Source of the DNA: Lachnospiraceae bacterium
Lineage (GTDB): Bacteria > Bacillota > Clostridia > Lachnospirales > Lachnospiraceae
Length of the DNA stretch: 33,342 bases
Assembly (NCBI GenBank): GCA_024695225.1
Contig: JAILIO010000227.1
Coordinates: forward strand, 1-33,342
Direction of reading: 5' to 3'
Shown here piece after piece: positions 1-7,738 of the stretch. Positions within the stretch are counted from its first letter, which is position 1. Each line of letters starts with the position of its first letter. Below the pieces are notes generated by a model. The model was not told the origin of the DNA and did no database searches. It saw nothing but the letters and a program-made list of their open reading frames with translations. The translations under genes and the position numbers were made by a program.

Positions 1-2
1 TA

Positions 3-860
3 GTCCATTGCAAGTCCTTCAGACGACTTAAAGACAAGACTCAGGGCTTTCTTTCCCCGGACGGCGATCATTACAGGACCAGGCTGACACATACACTGGA
101 AGTAAGCCAGATCGCCCGCACGATGGCCAAGGCTCTCAGGCTGAACGAGGACCTGACCGAAGCCATCGCCCTCGCCCACGATCTGGGGCACACTCCCTTT
201 GGCCATGCAGGGGAGAGGGCCCTTGACAGGATATGCCCCATGGGTTTCAGACACAATGAACAGAGCGTCAGGGTGGTGGAATGTCTTGAAAAAGACGGAA
301 GGGGACTCAACCTGACATATGAAGTCATGGACGGGGTGCTGAACCACGAGATGGATCTAATGCCCGCCACTCTGGAGGGAAGGTGCGTCCGGCTGGCCGA
401 CAAGATAGCTTACACATATCACGACATGGATGATGCGGTCAGAAGCGGCATACTCAGTGACAATGTGCCCGAGAAAATAAGTAGAGAACTGGGGGATAAC
501 GCAAAGGCCAGGCTCAACACCCTGGTGCACGATGTCATAACCTACAGTGACGGTACTGACGATGTGAAGCTTTCTCCGGAGGCGGAGAATTCTTTAAAGG
601 AACTGCGTTCATTTATGTTTGAGAAGGTATATACGAATCCCAGGGCGAAGTCTGAGGAGGGCAAGGCCGAGAAACTGGTGGAAACACTTTACGACTATTA
701 CCTTTCCCACTGGGATAAACTTCCGTCCTATCTTCTGGAGAAAAGGGACAAGGGCGAGAAGACAGAGAGACTGGTCTGCGATTATATCGGCTCTATGACT
801 GACAGATACGCCATAAACCGTTATTCGGAATTGTTTGTGCCCAGGATCTGGCACGGTTGA
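3..860 (+). CDS. dgt: dGTPase / HD-domain deoxynucleoside triphosphohydrolase, 5'-truncated
   Basis: This is a dGTPase-family HD hydrolase that cleaves dNTPs to the nucleoside and triphosphate, a cytoplasmic nucleotide-pool enzyme. The reading frame is open from base 3, and the residues before the first ATG at 123 already match the family (a CKSFRRL segment, then GDHYRTRLTHTLEVSQIAR). The start therefore lies outside the window, and 285 codons plus stop are seen. The HD signature is clear: the His of RLTHTLEV, then AHDLGHTPFGHAGE, then the distal Asp in LADKIAYTYHDMDDA. The gene ends with TGA 18 bases before the dnaG start, which fits the clostridial dgt-dnaG-rpoD order. Its substrate preference cannot be read from sequence. 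Family assignment is firm; the missing N-terminus is probably a few dozen residues. Confidence 0.93.
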   Translation, partial: VHCKSFRRLKDKTQGFLSPDGDHYRTRLTHTLEVSQIARTMAKALRLNEDLTEAIALAHDLGHTPFGHAGERALDRICPMGFRHNEQSVRVVECLEKDGRGLNLTYEVMDGVLNHEMDLMPATLEGRCVRLADKIAYTYHDMDDAVRSGILSDNVPEKISRELGDNAKARLNTLVHDVITYSDGTDDVKLSPEAENSLKELRSFMFEKVYTNPRAKSEEGKAEKLVETLYDYYLSHWDKLPSYLLEKRDKGEKTERLVCDYIGSMTDRYAINRYSELFVPRIWHG

Positions 861-878
861 AGGGCGGAGGTTTTTTCG

Positions 879-2660
879 ATGTATTATCCCGAAGAGGTCA
901 TACAGCAGGTCATAGACCGCAATGATATAGAGGATGTGGTGTCATCCTGTGTGGAACTTAAGAAGTCCGGGTCAAACCTTGTGGGACTCTGTCCGTTTCA
1001 CAATGAAAAGACGCCTTCATTTACCGTGTCCCCCAACAAGCGTATGTTTTACTGCTTTGGCTGCGGGGTGGGCGGCAATGTGATCAGCTTCGTTATGAGA
1101 TATGAAAATATGGACTTTCAGGAGGCCCTGAAATACCTGGCAGAAAGGGGCGGGGTCACGCTGCCTGAGAGCAGGTACAGCAGGGAGGACAGGGAAAAGT
1201 CCGAGCATAGGCAGCTCATGCTGGATGCAAACAGGGAAGCGGCCGTATTTTATTACAAGAATCTGTATTCCCCCAAAGGGATAAAGGGACTCAAGTACCT
1301 GAAGGAGGAGAGAAGGCTGTCGGATGAGACCATAAAGAAGTTTGGCCTGGGGTTTTCCGAGATCACGGATTCCTCATTGGTGAAACATTTGAAGACCAAG
1401 GGCTTTGCCGACAAGGTGCTCATCGATGCAGGGCTGGCGTTGTTCGATGAAAAGCGGGGGCTCAGGGACAGGTTCTGGAACCGGGTCATGTTTCCCATAA
1501 TGGATATGCACCGGAAGGTCATCGGTTTCGGCGGCAGGGTGATGGGTGACAGCAAACCCAAGTATCTGAACACGTCGGAAAGCCCCATATTTGACAAGAG
1601 CAGGAACCTGTTCGGACTGAATTACGCCAGGGGCAGCAGGGCAAATAACTTCATCATATGTGAAGGATACATGGATGTGATATCAATGCATCAGGCGGGT
1701 TTTGATCAGGCTGTGGCAAGCCTTGGCACGGCCTTTACCAATGAACACGCTGCGATGCTGGAGAGGATCACACAGAAGGCAAAAAAGAAGATACTTCTGG
1801 CCTATGACAGCGATGGAGCGGGGGTTAACGCCGCTCTGAGAGCCATAGATATGCTCAGGGATGTGGGGATCATGCCCCGGGTTATAAACATGAAGCCCTA
1901 CAAGGACCCGGATGAATTCATAAAAAATCTGGGACCTGAAGAATTTCAGAAAAGGATCGACGAAGCGGAAAACGGTTTTATGTACATCTTACGGCAGACT
2001 GAGGCCGATTTCGACATGTCGGATCCCGAAGGCAAGACCTCATTTGAAAAAAATATCGCCATGCTCCTGTGTACCCTGAACGAGGGGGCGGAAAGAGACA
2101 ACTACGCCGAGACCGTGTCCAGAAAGTACAATATAACCATGGAAAACCTGAGGAAACTTATGGTCTTCTATTCAACCGGGATCTTTCAAACCCAGAAGAG
2201 ACCATCCAGGGAAGACCTGAGCAACAGACCAAAGGTAAAGGACTCCGGGAAGAATCAGAAACTGCTTTTGGGGTGGATCTCAAACGACCCTGAACTGTAT
2301 CCGCAGATCTCATCCATAGTGAAACCGGAGGATTTCGACGAAGGGGTGTTGAGGGAGTCCGCAGAGAGACTGTTTTCAGACATACAAAACGGAACCATCA
2401 ATATACCGGCCATGATCGCCGCATATGAAGATCCAGAATCACAGTCTGAGGCCGCATCCATATTCGGGGTCAGGATGATAATGCCGGAGACAAAAGAAGA
2501 GAGATCAAAGGCTTTTACGGAACTGGTGGAGAAGGTAAAAAGAAACAGTTACAGCAGATGGGCTGAAGCAAGCGCCGGAAGCGCCGAGGATATGATCAAA
2601 GCAATTGAGATGAAGAAAGCCCTTGAAAAACTGAAGGATCTGAAATTGGACGTAAAATAA
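879..2660 (+). CDS. dnaG: DNA primase
   Basis: DnaG synthesises the RNA primers for chromosome replication at the fork, acting with the replicative helicase. The 593-residue protein has the usual order. An N-terminal CHC2 zinc finger has C38, H41, C59 and C62 (CPFH and YCFGC). The RNA-polymerase core follows, with a Toprim domain showing the catalytic Glu near residue 262 (ICEGYMDVI) and the DxD pair near 310-312 (AYDSDGAG). A C-terminal helicase-binding region follows. The ATG at 879 is preceded by GGAGG at 866-870. Length is normal. The last eleven codons, ending in KLDVK and TAA, seed a series of degenerate tandem copies that fills the space up to rpoD. Confidence is very high. Confidence 0.97.
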   Translation: MYYPEEVIQQVIDRNDIEDVVSSCVELKKSGSNLVGLCPFHNEKTPSFTVSPNKRMFYCFGCGVGGNVISFVMRYENMDFQEALKYLAERGGVTLPESRYSREDREKSEHRQLMLDANREAAVFYYKNLYSPKGIKGLKYLKEERRLSDETIKKFGLGFSEITDSSLVKHLKTKGFADKVLIDAGLALFDEKRGLRDRFWNRVMFPIMDMHRKVIGFGGRVMGDSKPKYLNTSESPIFDKSRNLFGLNYARGSRANNFIICEGYMDVISMHQAGFDQAVASLGTAFTNEHAAMLERITQKAKKKILLAYDSDGAGVNAALRAIDMLRDVGIMPRVINMKPYKDPDEFIKNLGPEEFQKRIDEAENGFMYILRQTEADFDMSDPEGKTSFEKNIAMLLCTLNEGAERDNYAETVSRKYNITMENLRKLMVFYSTGIFQTQKRPSREDLSNRPKVKDSGKNQKLLLGWISNDPELYPQISSIVKPEDFDEGVLRESAERLFSDIQNGTINIPAMIAAYEDPESQSEAASIFGVRMIMPETKEERSKAFTELVEKVKRNSYSRWAEASAGSAEDMIKAIEMKKALEKLKDLKLDVK

Positions 2661-2868
2661 AGACTGAATGACCTGGAACCGGATGTCAAATTAAAGACGA
2701 AACCCGAAACGGGATGCGAAATAAAACCAAAGCATCCGGAACCCGGAGTCGGATAAGAAACTGAGAACCAAAGGATCTTAAACCGGATATCAGATAAAAA
2801 TCCGAAAGATCTGAAACCGGTTGTGGGATAAATGCTGAAATACTTTACTTGGATGTCAAATATATTTA
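2631..2868 (+). repeat. Degenerate ~33-bp tandem repeats copied from the dnaG 3' end
   Basis: The last 30 bases of dnaG plus its stop (2631-2663) are followed by about six degenerate copies: 2664-2697, 2698-2728, 2729-2760, 2761-2801 (with an insertion), 2802-2834 and 2835-2868. Each copy shows the pattern CTGAA..GAT, CTGAAACCGG, ATGTCAAATAAA with substitutions and small indels. The gap between dnaG and rpoD is therefore made of decayed copies of the dnaG tail. No gene and no clear terminator was found in the gap. Confidence 0.8.
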
Positions 2869-2878
2869 ACGGAGGGGA

Positions 2879-4942
2879 ATGATGGAGAAAAACAGGGAAA
2901 AGAAGGTGGCGCCGGCAAAGAAAGAACCCGGTAAGAAAGTGAAACCCGCTGCGCCGGCGGCTTCAAAAAAATCAACTGCAAAGTCTGAACCTGCAAAGTC
3001 CGCCATCAAAGAGGATAGCAAAAAGTCTGCAGCAAAGGCTTCTTCCGGGGCGGCAAAAAAGACAGAGCCCAAGAAGACGGTAAAGACTGAGCCCGTGAAG
3101 GCTGCAGCGAAGACGACATCCGGAAAAGCGGCTCCGAAGACTGTGCCCGGGAAAAACACGGATAAGGCGGGAACCAAAAAGGCTCCTGCAAAGACTGAGC
3201 CTAAAAAAGCTGCCGGAAGCAAAGAAAGCAAAGAAGTAAAGAAAACTCCTTCAAAAGCAGCTCCCGAAAAAGCGACGAAGACTTCCGGAAAGGCTGTTTC
3301 AAAAGAGGGTTCAAGGGTAGAGCCTGCAAAAAAGACGGTTAAAGCCGAGTCCGGGTCATCCGGGAAAAAGGAATCCGCAGAAAAGACAAAAGCCGGGAAG
3401 GTTGCTCCTGAGAGGAAGACACCTCCCATGAAAAATGGAACCCCGGTAAAAGAAGCAGCCGGACAGGCGAAAACCGCAAAGGAAAAGGCTTCCGTGAAAG
3501 AGCCGGAAAAGAAGGGAAGTCCCGAGAAGAAGGGAAACCCTGAAAAGAAGAGCGCCGGAAAAGAAACCTCCGTTAAAGAGAAGAGCAAAAAAGAGAAGGC
3601 AGATAAGGAAAGTTCTGAAAAGGCAGCTGCAAAACCTGAGGCTGCCGGGAAGAATGCTGTATCGAAGGCCGATAAGGACAAGAAAGCCAAGGCATCCAAC
3701 GGCGGAAGCGATGATGAGAACAAGGGAATACTGGATGAAGACAGAGAAAAACAGGAAGAGAAACTCAATCAGCTGATCCTTCTCGGGAAGAAAAAGAAAA
3801 ATGTGCTGGAACCCCAGGATATATCCGAAGTGTTCCCCAAGATCCCGGTTGATGATGAAAAATTCGATTATATAGTTGAGGTCCTGGAGCAGAATAATAT
3901 CGATGTACTTCAGATAACTGATGACATCAGCGATGATGAAATGAGCGATGACGGGGAGGAAAGGGACGAGAACTCCGAGGAAGTCGATCTGGAGAAGATC
4001 GATCTGTCTGTGCCCGACAGCGTCAGCACGGAAGATCCTGTACGTATGTATTTGAAGGAGATCGGTAAGGTTCCCCTTCTCACTGCGGAAGAGGAGATAG
4101 CACTTGCCAAGCGCATGGAGCAGGGGCTCAAGGCGGAAGAAACCCTTGCTGAACTTCCGGATAATGCCAAAAACAAAAAGAAACGGGAAAAACTGCTGGA
4201 TGAGGTGGCTGACGGAGAGGCGGCAAAGAAGTCTCTGGCAGAGGCCAATCTCCGCCTGGTTGTCAGCATAGCAAAGAGATATGTGGGACGCGGGATGCTG
4301 TTCCTCGATCTCATTCAGGAGGGCAATCTGGGACTGATCAAGGCAGTTGAAAAATTTGACTATACCAAGGGCTATAAGTTCTCCACTTACGCCACATGGT
4401 GGATCAGGCAGGCCATAACCCGCGCCATTGCAGACCAGGCCAGGACCATCAGGATCCCTGTCCACATGGTTGAGACCATAAACAAACTCATAAGGGTCAG
4501 CAGACAGCTCCTGCAGGAACTGGGCAGGGAGCCTGTGCCCGAAGAGATAGCGGAACACATGGACATGCCTGTGGAAAAGGTTCGTGATATCCTTAAGATA
4601 TCCCAGGAACCCGTGTCCCTTGAGATGCCCATAGGTGAAGAGGAAGACAGCCATCTGGGCGATTTCATACAGGATGACAACGTCCCTGTTCCTGCGGAAG
4701 CCGCCGCTTTTGCAGTGCTGAAAGAGCAGCTGAGAGATGTGCTGGATACCCTCACAGAAAGAGAGCAGAAGGTGCTGAGGCTCCGTTTCGGCCTGGACGA
4801 CGGAAGAGCCAGGACATTGGAGGAAGTGGGCAAGGAGTTCAACGTCACCCGTGAGAGGATCAGACAGATAGAGGCCAAAGCTCTGAGGAAACTCAGACAT
4901 CCCTCCAGGAGCAAGTGGCTCAGGGATTTCCTCGATCCATGA
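2879..4942 (+). CDS. rpoD: RNA polymerase primary sigma factor (sigma-70/RpoD) with Lys/Ala-rich N-terminal extension
   Basis: This is the housekeeping sigma factor, which directs core RNA polymerase to -35/-10 promoters. Of 687 residues, about 1-272 form a low-complexity Lys/Ala/Pro/Ser/Glu extension that resembles histone H1 tails. A region 1.1-like segment follows at about 283-350, then an acidic linker. Region 1.2 starts near 385 (STEDPVRMYLKEIG). Region 2 starts near 452 (ANLRLVVSIAKRYVGRGM, then KFSTYATWWIRQAITRA). Region 4 starts near 625 (LTEREQKVLRLRFG, and RERIRQIEAKALRKLRH). ATG codons at 2879 and 2882 both follow GGAGGGG at 2871-2877; the second has more usual spacing. Typical Firmicute SigA is about 370-380 residues, so the protein is nearly doubled by the extension. 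The stop overlaps the trmK start. Confidence 0.96.
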   Translation: MMEKNREKKVAPAKKEPGKKVKPAAPAASKKSTAKSEPAKSAIKEDSKKSAAKASSGAAKKTEPKKTVKTEPVKAAAKTTSGKAAPKTVPGKNTDKAGTKKAPAKTEPKKAAGSKESKEVKKTPSKAAPEKATKTSGKAVSKEGSRVEPAKKTVKAESGSSGKKESAEKTKAGKVAPERKTPPMKNGTPVKEAAGQAKTAKEKASVKEPEKKGSPEKKGNPEKKSAGKETSVKEKSKKEKADKESSEKAAAKPEAAGKNAVSKADKDKKAKASNGGSDDENKGILDEDREKQEEKLNQLILLGKKKKNVLEPQDISEVFPKIPVDDEKFDYIVEVLEQNNIDVLQITDDISDDEMSDDGEERDENSEEVDLEKIDLSVPDSVSTEDPVRMYLKEIGKVPLLTAEEEIALAKRMEQGLKAEETLAELPDNAKNKKKREKLLDEVADGEAAKKSLAEANLRLVVSIAKRYVGRGMLFLDLIQEGNLGLIKAVEKFDYTKGYKFSTYATWWIRQAITRAIADQARTIRIPVHMVETINKLIRVSRQLLQELGREPVPEEIAEHMDMPVEKVRDILKISQEPVSLEMPIGEEEDSHLGDFIQDDNVPVPAEAAAFAVLKEQLRDVLDTLTEREQKVLRLRFGLDDGRARTLEEVGKEFNVTRERIRQIEAKALRKLRHPSRSKWLRDFLDP

Positions 4943-5667
4943 AAAAACTGTCACCAAGGCTTTGTATGTGCGCCGGCATGGTCACTCCGGGAAACACGCT
5001 CACAGATGTGGGATGTGATCATGCGGGACTTGCCATATGGCTTGTGGAAAAGGGCGTATGCCCGGGAGCGGTGGCTTCCGATGTGGCAAGGGGACCTCTC
5101 TCAAACGCCGAAAGGGAGATCGAAACTGCAGGGCTCACAGACAGGATAGACACGGTGCTGTCAGACGGACTTAAAGATCTCTCGCCTGAGAGGGGCGGCA
5201 CCCTGGTTCTGGCCGGAATGGGAGCAGCGCTGATGCTTAAGATCCTGTCGGACAGTCCCGAAAAGACGTCTTTATTTGCGGAATATGTATTCCAGCCCCA
5301 GTCCGAGGACGAGCTTATGAGAAGGAGCCTGCAGGGACTTGGGATCCGGATAGAGGACGAAAAGGATCTCTACGAGGGAAATAAATACTATCACGCCATG
5401 AGATGCACCAGGGGCGAGGCGGAGGATCCGGGGATCGACCTTCCGGACAGGATCCTTTTCAGATACGGCCCGGTGCTTTTGAAAAACAGGGGCGAGTGCA
5501 CGAAAAGACATGTGAGGTCTGAACTTTTGCGGTACAGGAAAGCTCTTGAAGAAAATGAAAGAAACGGTGGTGAGGATTCTGAGAGCCGCTGTTTGGAACT
5601 TGCCGGATATGTTAAAGACTGTGAGATCACAGACGCATACCTTAACCAGAAAGGGGGAGAAAGATGA
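4939..5667 (+). CDS. trmK: tRNA (adenine(22)-N1)-methyltransferase
   Basis: TrmK is a SAM-dependent enzyme that methylates N1 of A22 in tRNA. The 242-residue protein opens with LSPRLCMCAGMVTPG and has the SAM-binding motif TDVGCDHAGLAIWLVEKG. An AIASD-like strand (AVASDVARGPLSNAE) and the family's catalytic-region motif VLAGMGAALMLKIL follow; the more common form is GMGG, so the fourth residue is changed to Ala. The frame is open upstream to a GTG at 4915. The ATG at 4939 overlaps the rpoD stop as ATGA and gives the expected N-terminus, so I chose it. Position directly after rpoD is usual in Firmicutes. The 3' end overlaps the next gene as ATGA, implying translational coupling. Confidence 0.9.
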   Translation: MKKLSPRLCMCAGMVTPGNTLTDVGCDHAGLAIWLVEKGVCPGAVASDVARGPLSNAEREIETAGLTDRIDTVLSDGLKDLSPERGGTLVLAGMGAALMLKILSDSPEKTSLFAEYVFQPQSEDELMRRSLQGLGIRIEDEKDLYEGNKYYHAMRCTRGEAEDPGIDLPDRILFRYGPVLLKNRGECTKRHVRSELLRYRKALEENERNGGEDSESRCLELAGYVKDCEITDAYLNQKGGER

Positions 5668-7322
5668 TCACGCTGAAGATAAACGGAAAAGACTGTCTTT
5701 ATGACGAGGGACTGAAATACGAGGTCATTGCGGGACAGTTTCAGAGTGAGTACAAGGACAGGATATCTCTGATCACCATGAACGGGAAGATACGCGAACT
5801 GATGAAAAAGGCTGACCGGGACGGGACCCTTGATTTTATAACCACCACGGGGGAGGCCGGACACAGGACCTACTGCCGCACAGCCATAATGATAATGATG
5901 AAGGCTGTGGAAGACGTACAGGGAAAAGGGGCGTCTGCGGATGTGAAGGTGGATTTTACAAACGGACCTGCATTTTTCTGCTGCTTCCGCGGGGTCGAAA
6001 AGATGTCTCAGGAACTCACTGACAAGATCAAGGACAGGATGCAGAAGATAATAGAGGCGAACATTCCCATCACAAAGAAGTCCTATCCTCTCGATGAGGG
6101 CATCGAGCTTTTCAAAAAACGGGGGATGAACGACAAAGTCAAGCTCTTTGGGTTCCGCAGAAGTTCAAATGTGAACGTGTACTGCCTGGGGGACTATTAT
6201 GATTATTATTACGGCTACATGATGCCCAGCACCGGATATGTGGATCTCTTCGACCTGGTGCCCTATGAAAACGGGGTAATGCTGGTGCTCCCCTGGAAAC
6301 ACGATCACTCAAAGCTTCCTGAATTCAAACCCAGGAGAAAACTTTATGAGACCATGACCCAGTCCGGCGCATGGAACGCCATGATGGGAATAGACAGCGT
6401 GGGGGATCTGAATGAACTTATCTGCGCCAACAGGACAGAGGAACTGATCATGGTGCATGAGACTCTCCAGGAGAGAAGGATAGGGGAGATCGCAAGGGAG
6501 ATAAAGAGCAGGGAAACCGTGAAGGCAGTGCTTGTGGCCGGCCCTTCATCCTCGGGAAAGACCACGTTTTCAAAGAGACTGTCCGTGCAGCTGGTGACCA
6601 TGGGGCTGAAGCCTCATATGATCAGCCTGGACGATTATTATCTCGATCACGAGTTCACCCCTCTGGATGAGGAGGGGAATCCGGATTACGAGACTGTGGA
6701 CGCCCTTGACACAAAGAGATTCTCCGAGGATATGAACAGCCTGCTGGCGGGAAATGAAACAGAACTCCCCATTTTTGACTTCCAGACCGGAAAGAGACAT
6801 TCCGATGTGAAGAGGATGAAACTGGAGGACAATGATGTCCTTGTGATCGAGGGTATTCACGCTCTTGGTGACAAACTGATCAAGGAGATACCCAGAGAGA
6901 AGACTTTCCGCATATTCATAAGCGCTCTCACAAGTCTCAACATAGACGAGCACAACAGGATACCCACCACGGATACCAGGCTTATCAGACGTCTCATAAG
7001 GGATTACAGGACCAGGGCCTCAAGCGCACAGAGGACCATAGGTATGTGGGATTCCGTCAGGAGGGGAGAGGAGAAATATATATTCCCCTTCCAGGAGGAG
7101 GCGGATGTCTTCTTCAATTCATCCCTGGTGTACGAACTGGCGGTGTTAAAACCCTACGCAGAGCCCCTGCTTTACAGCGTGCCCAAAGGGACTCCGGAGT
7201 ATTATGAGGCAAAGCGGCTTCTCAAATTCTTTGATTATTTTCTGACCATACCGGAAACCGCCATCCCCGGAGACTCCCTGGCCAGAGAATTCATAGGGCG
7301 TGGGATATTCGGCATGGGATGA
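5664..7322 (+). CDS. Uridine kinase-like nucleoside kinase with N-terminal TGS/ThrRS-like region
   Basis: The 552-residue protein resembles the clostridial nucleoside kinases in which a threonyl-tRNA synthetase-like TGS and second additional domain precede a phosphoribulokinase/uridine kinase domain. The first 60 or so residues (ITLKINGKDCLYDEG and following) look like TGS. The kinase P-loop is VLVAGPSSSGKTTFSKRLS near residues 290-305, followed by SLDDYYLDHEFTPLDEEGNPDYE and IEGIHALGD, as in uridine kinases. The substrate is not certain; uridine/cytidine phosphorylation is inferred from the family. The start overlaps the trmK stop (ATGA at 5664). Base use matches its neighbours. It is the last gene before rnpB. 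Confidence 0.88.
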   Translation: MITLKINGKDCLYDEGLKYEVIAGQFQSEYKDRISLITMNGKIRELMKKADRDGTLDFITTTGEAGHRTYCRTAIMIMMKAVEDVQGKGASADVKVDFTNGPAFFCCFRGVEKMSQELTDKIKDRMQKIIEANIPITKKSYPLDEGIELFKKRGMNDKVKLFGFRRSSNVNVYCLGDYYDYYYGYMMPSTGYVDLFDLVPYENGVMLVLPWKHDHSKLPEFKPRRKLYETMTQSGAWNAMMGIDSVGDLNELICANRTEELIMVHETLQERRIGEIAREIKSRETVKAVLVAGPSSSGKTTFSKRLSVQLVTMGLKPHMISLDDYYLDHEFTPLDEEGNPDYETVDALDTKRFSEDMNSLLAGNETELPIFDFQTGKRHSDVKRMKLEDNDVLVIEGIHALGDKLIKEIPREKTFRIFISALTSLNIDEHNRIPTTDTRLIRRLIRDYRTRASSAQRTIGMWDSVRRGEEKYIFPFQEEADVFFNSSLVYELAVLKPYAEPLLYSVPKGTPEYYEAKRLLKFFDYFLTIPETAIPGDSLAREFIGRGIFGMG

Positions 7323-7326
7323 TGCC

Positions 7327-7355
7327 TTGACCTCGTTATTAAAGAGGAATAAAAT
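7327..7355 (+). promoter_or_regulatory. Sigma-A promoter of rnpB
   Basis: TTGACC at 7327-7332 and TAAAAT at 7350-7355 are separated by exactly 17 bases. Transcription would begin near 7362, a few bases before the first P1 strand of RNase P RNA. The promoter starts only five bases after the kinase stop codon. Confidence 0.75.
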
Positions 7356-7362
7356 CGGATTT

Positions 7363-7706
7363 TAAGTCGAGAGGGACGGATGATCGCGGAGGATTCATTC
7401 CTTCGAGGAAAGTCCGGGCTTCACAGGGCGGGATGCCGGATAACGTCCGGCGGAGGTGACTCCCGGGATAGCGCAACAGAAATGATACAGCCCCTTTCGG
7501 GGAGCAATGGTGAAATGGCAGTGTAAGAGACTACCGGTCCTGCGGTAACGCAGGGCGTCAATGCAAGCCCCATCCGAAGCAAGACCAAACAGAGGACTCA
7601 GGTGCCCTGCCAGTCCTCAGGTAGGTCGCTAGAGACTGTCGGCAACGGCAGCCCCAGATAGATGATCATCCAAGACAGAACCCGGCTTACAGTTCCTCTC
7701 GACATT
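7363..7706 (+). ncRNA. rnpB: RNase P RNA, bacterial type A
   Basis: This is the catalytic RNA of RNase P, which removes 5' leaders from pre-tRNAs together with the RnpA protein. Conserved blocks are visible in order: GAGGAAAGTCCGGGCT near 7408, an ACAGAAATGATACAGCC block near 7475, a GGTGAAATGG block near 7508, GCAAGCCCCATCCGAAGCAAG near 7563, GTAGGTCGCT near 7621, and ACAGAACCCGGCTTACAG near 7676. The ends pair as helix P1: GTCGAGAGG at 7366-7374 with CCTCTCGAC at 7695-7703, followed by ATTTTTA. The overall form fits type A, as in many Clostridia, rather than Bacillus type B. Exact ends are uncertain by a few bases. No separate terminator hairpin was seen, so some read-through into the CobW gene is possible. 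Confidence 0.95.
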
Positions 7707-7738
7707 TTTACTGACATGATTAAGGAGGCGATCTGAAA

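Noticed and set aside
4915..4938. GTG start for trmK at 4915
   Set aside because: The eight extra residues are unlike the family; ATG 4939 overlaps the rpoD stop and fits the N-terminus.
3356..4957. 533-residue minus-strand open frame opposite rpoD
   Set aside because: It mirrors the codon bias of rpoD, has no ribosome binding site and no recognisable domain.
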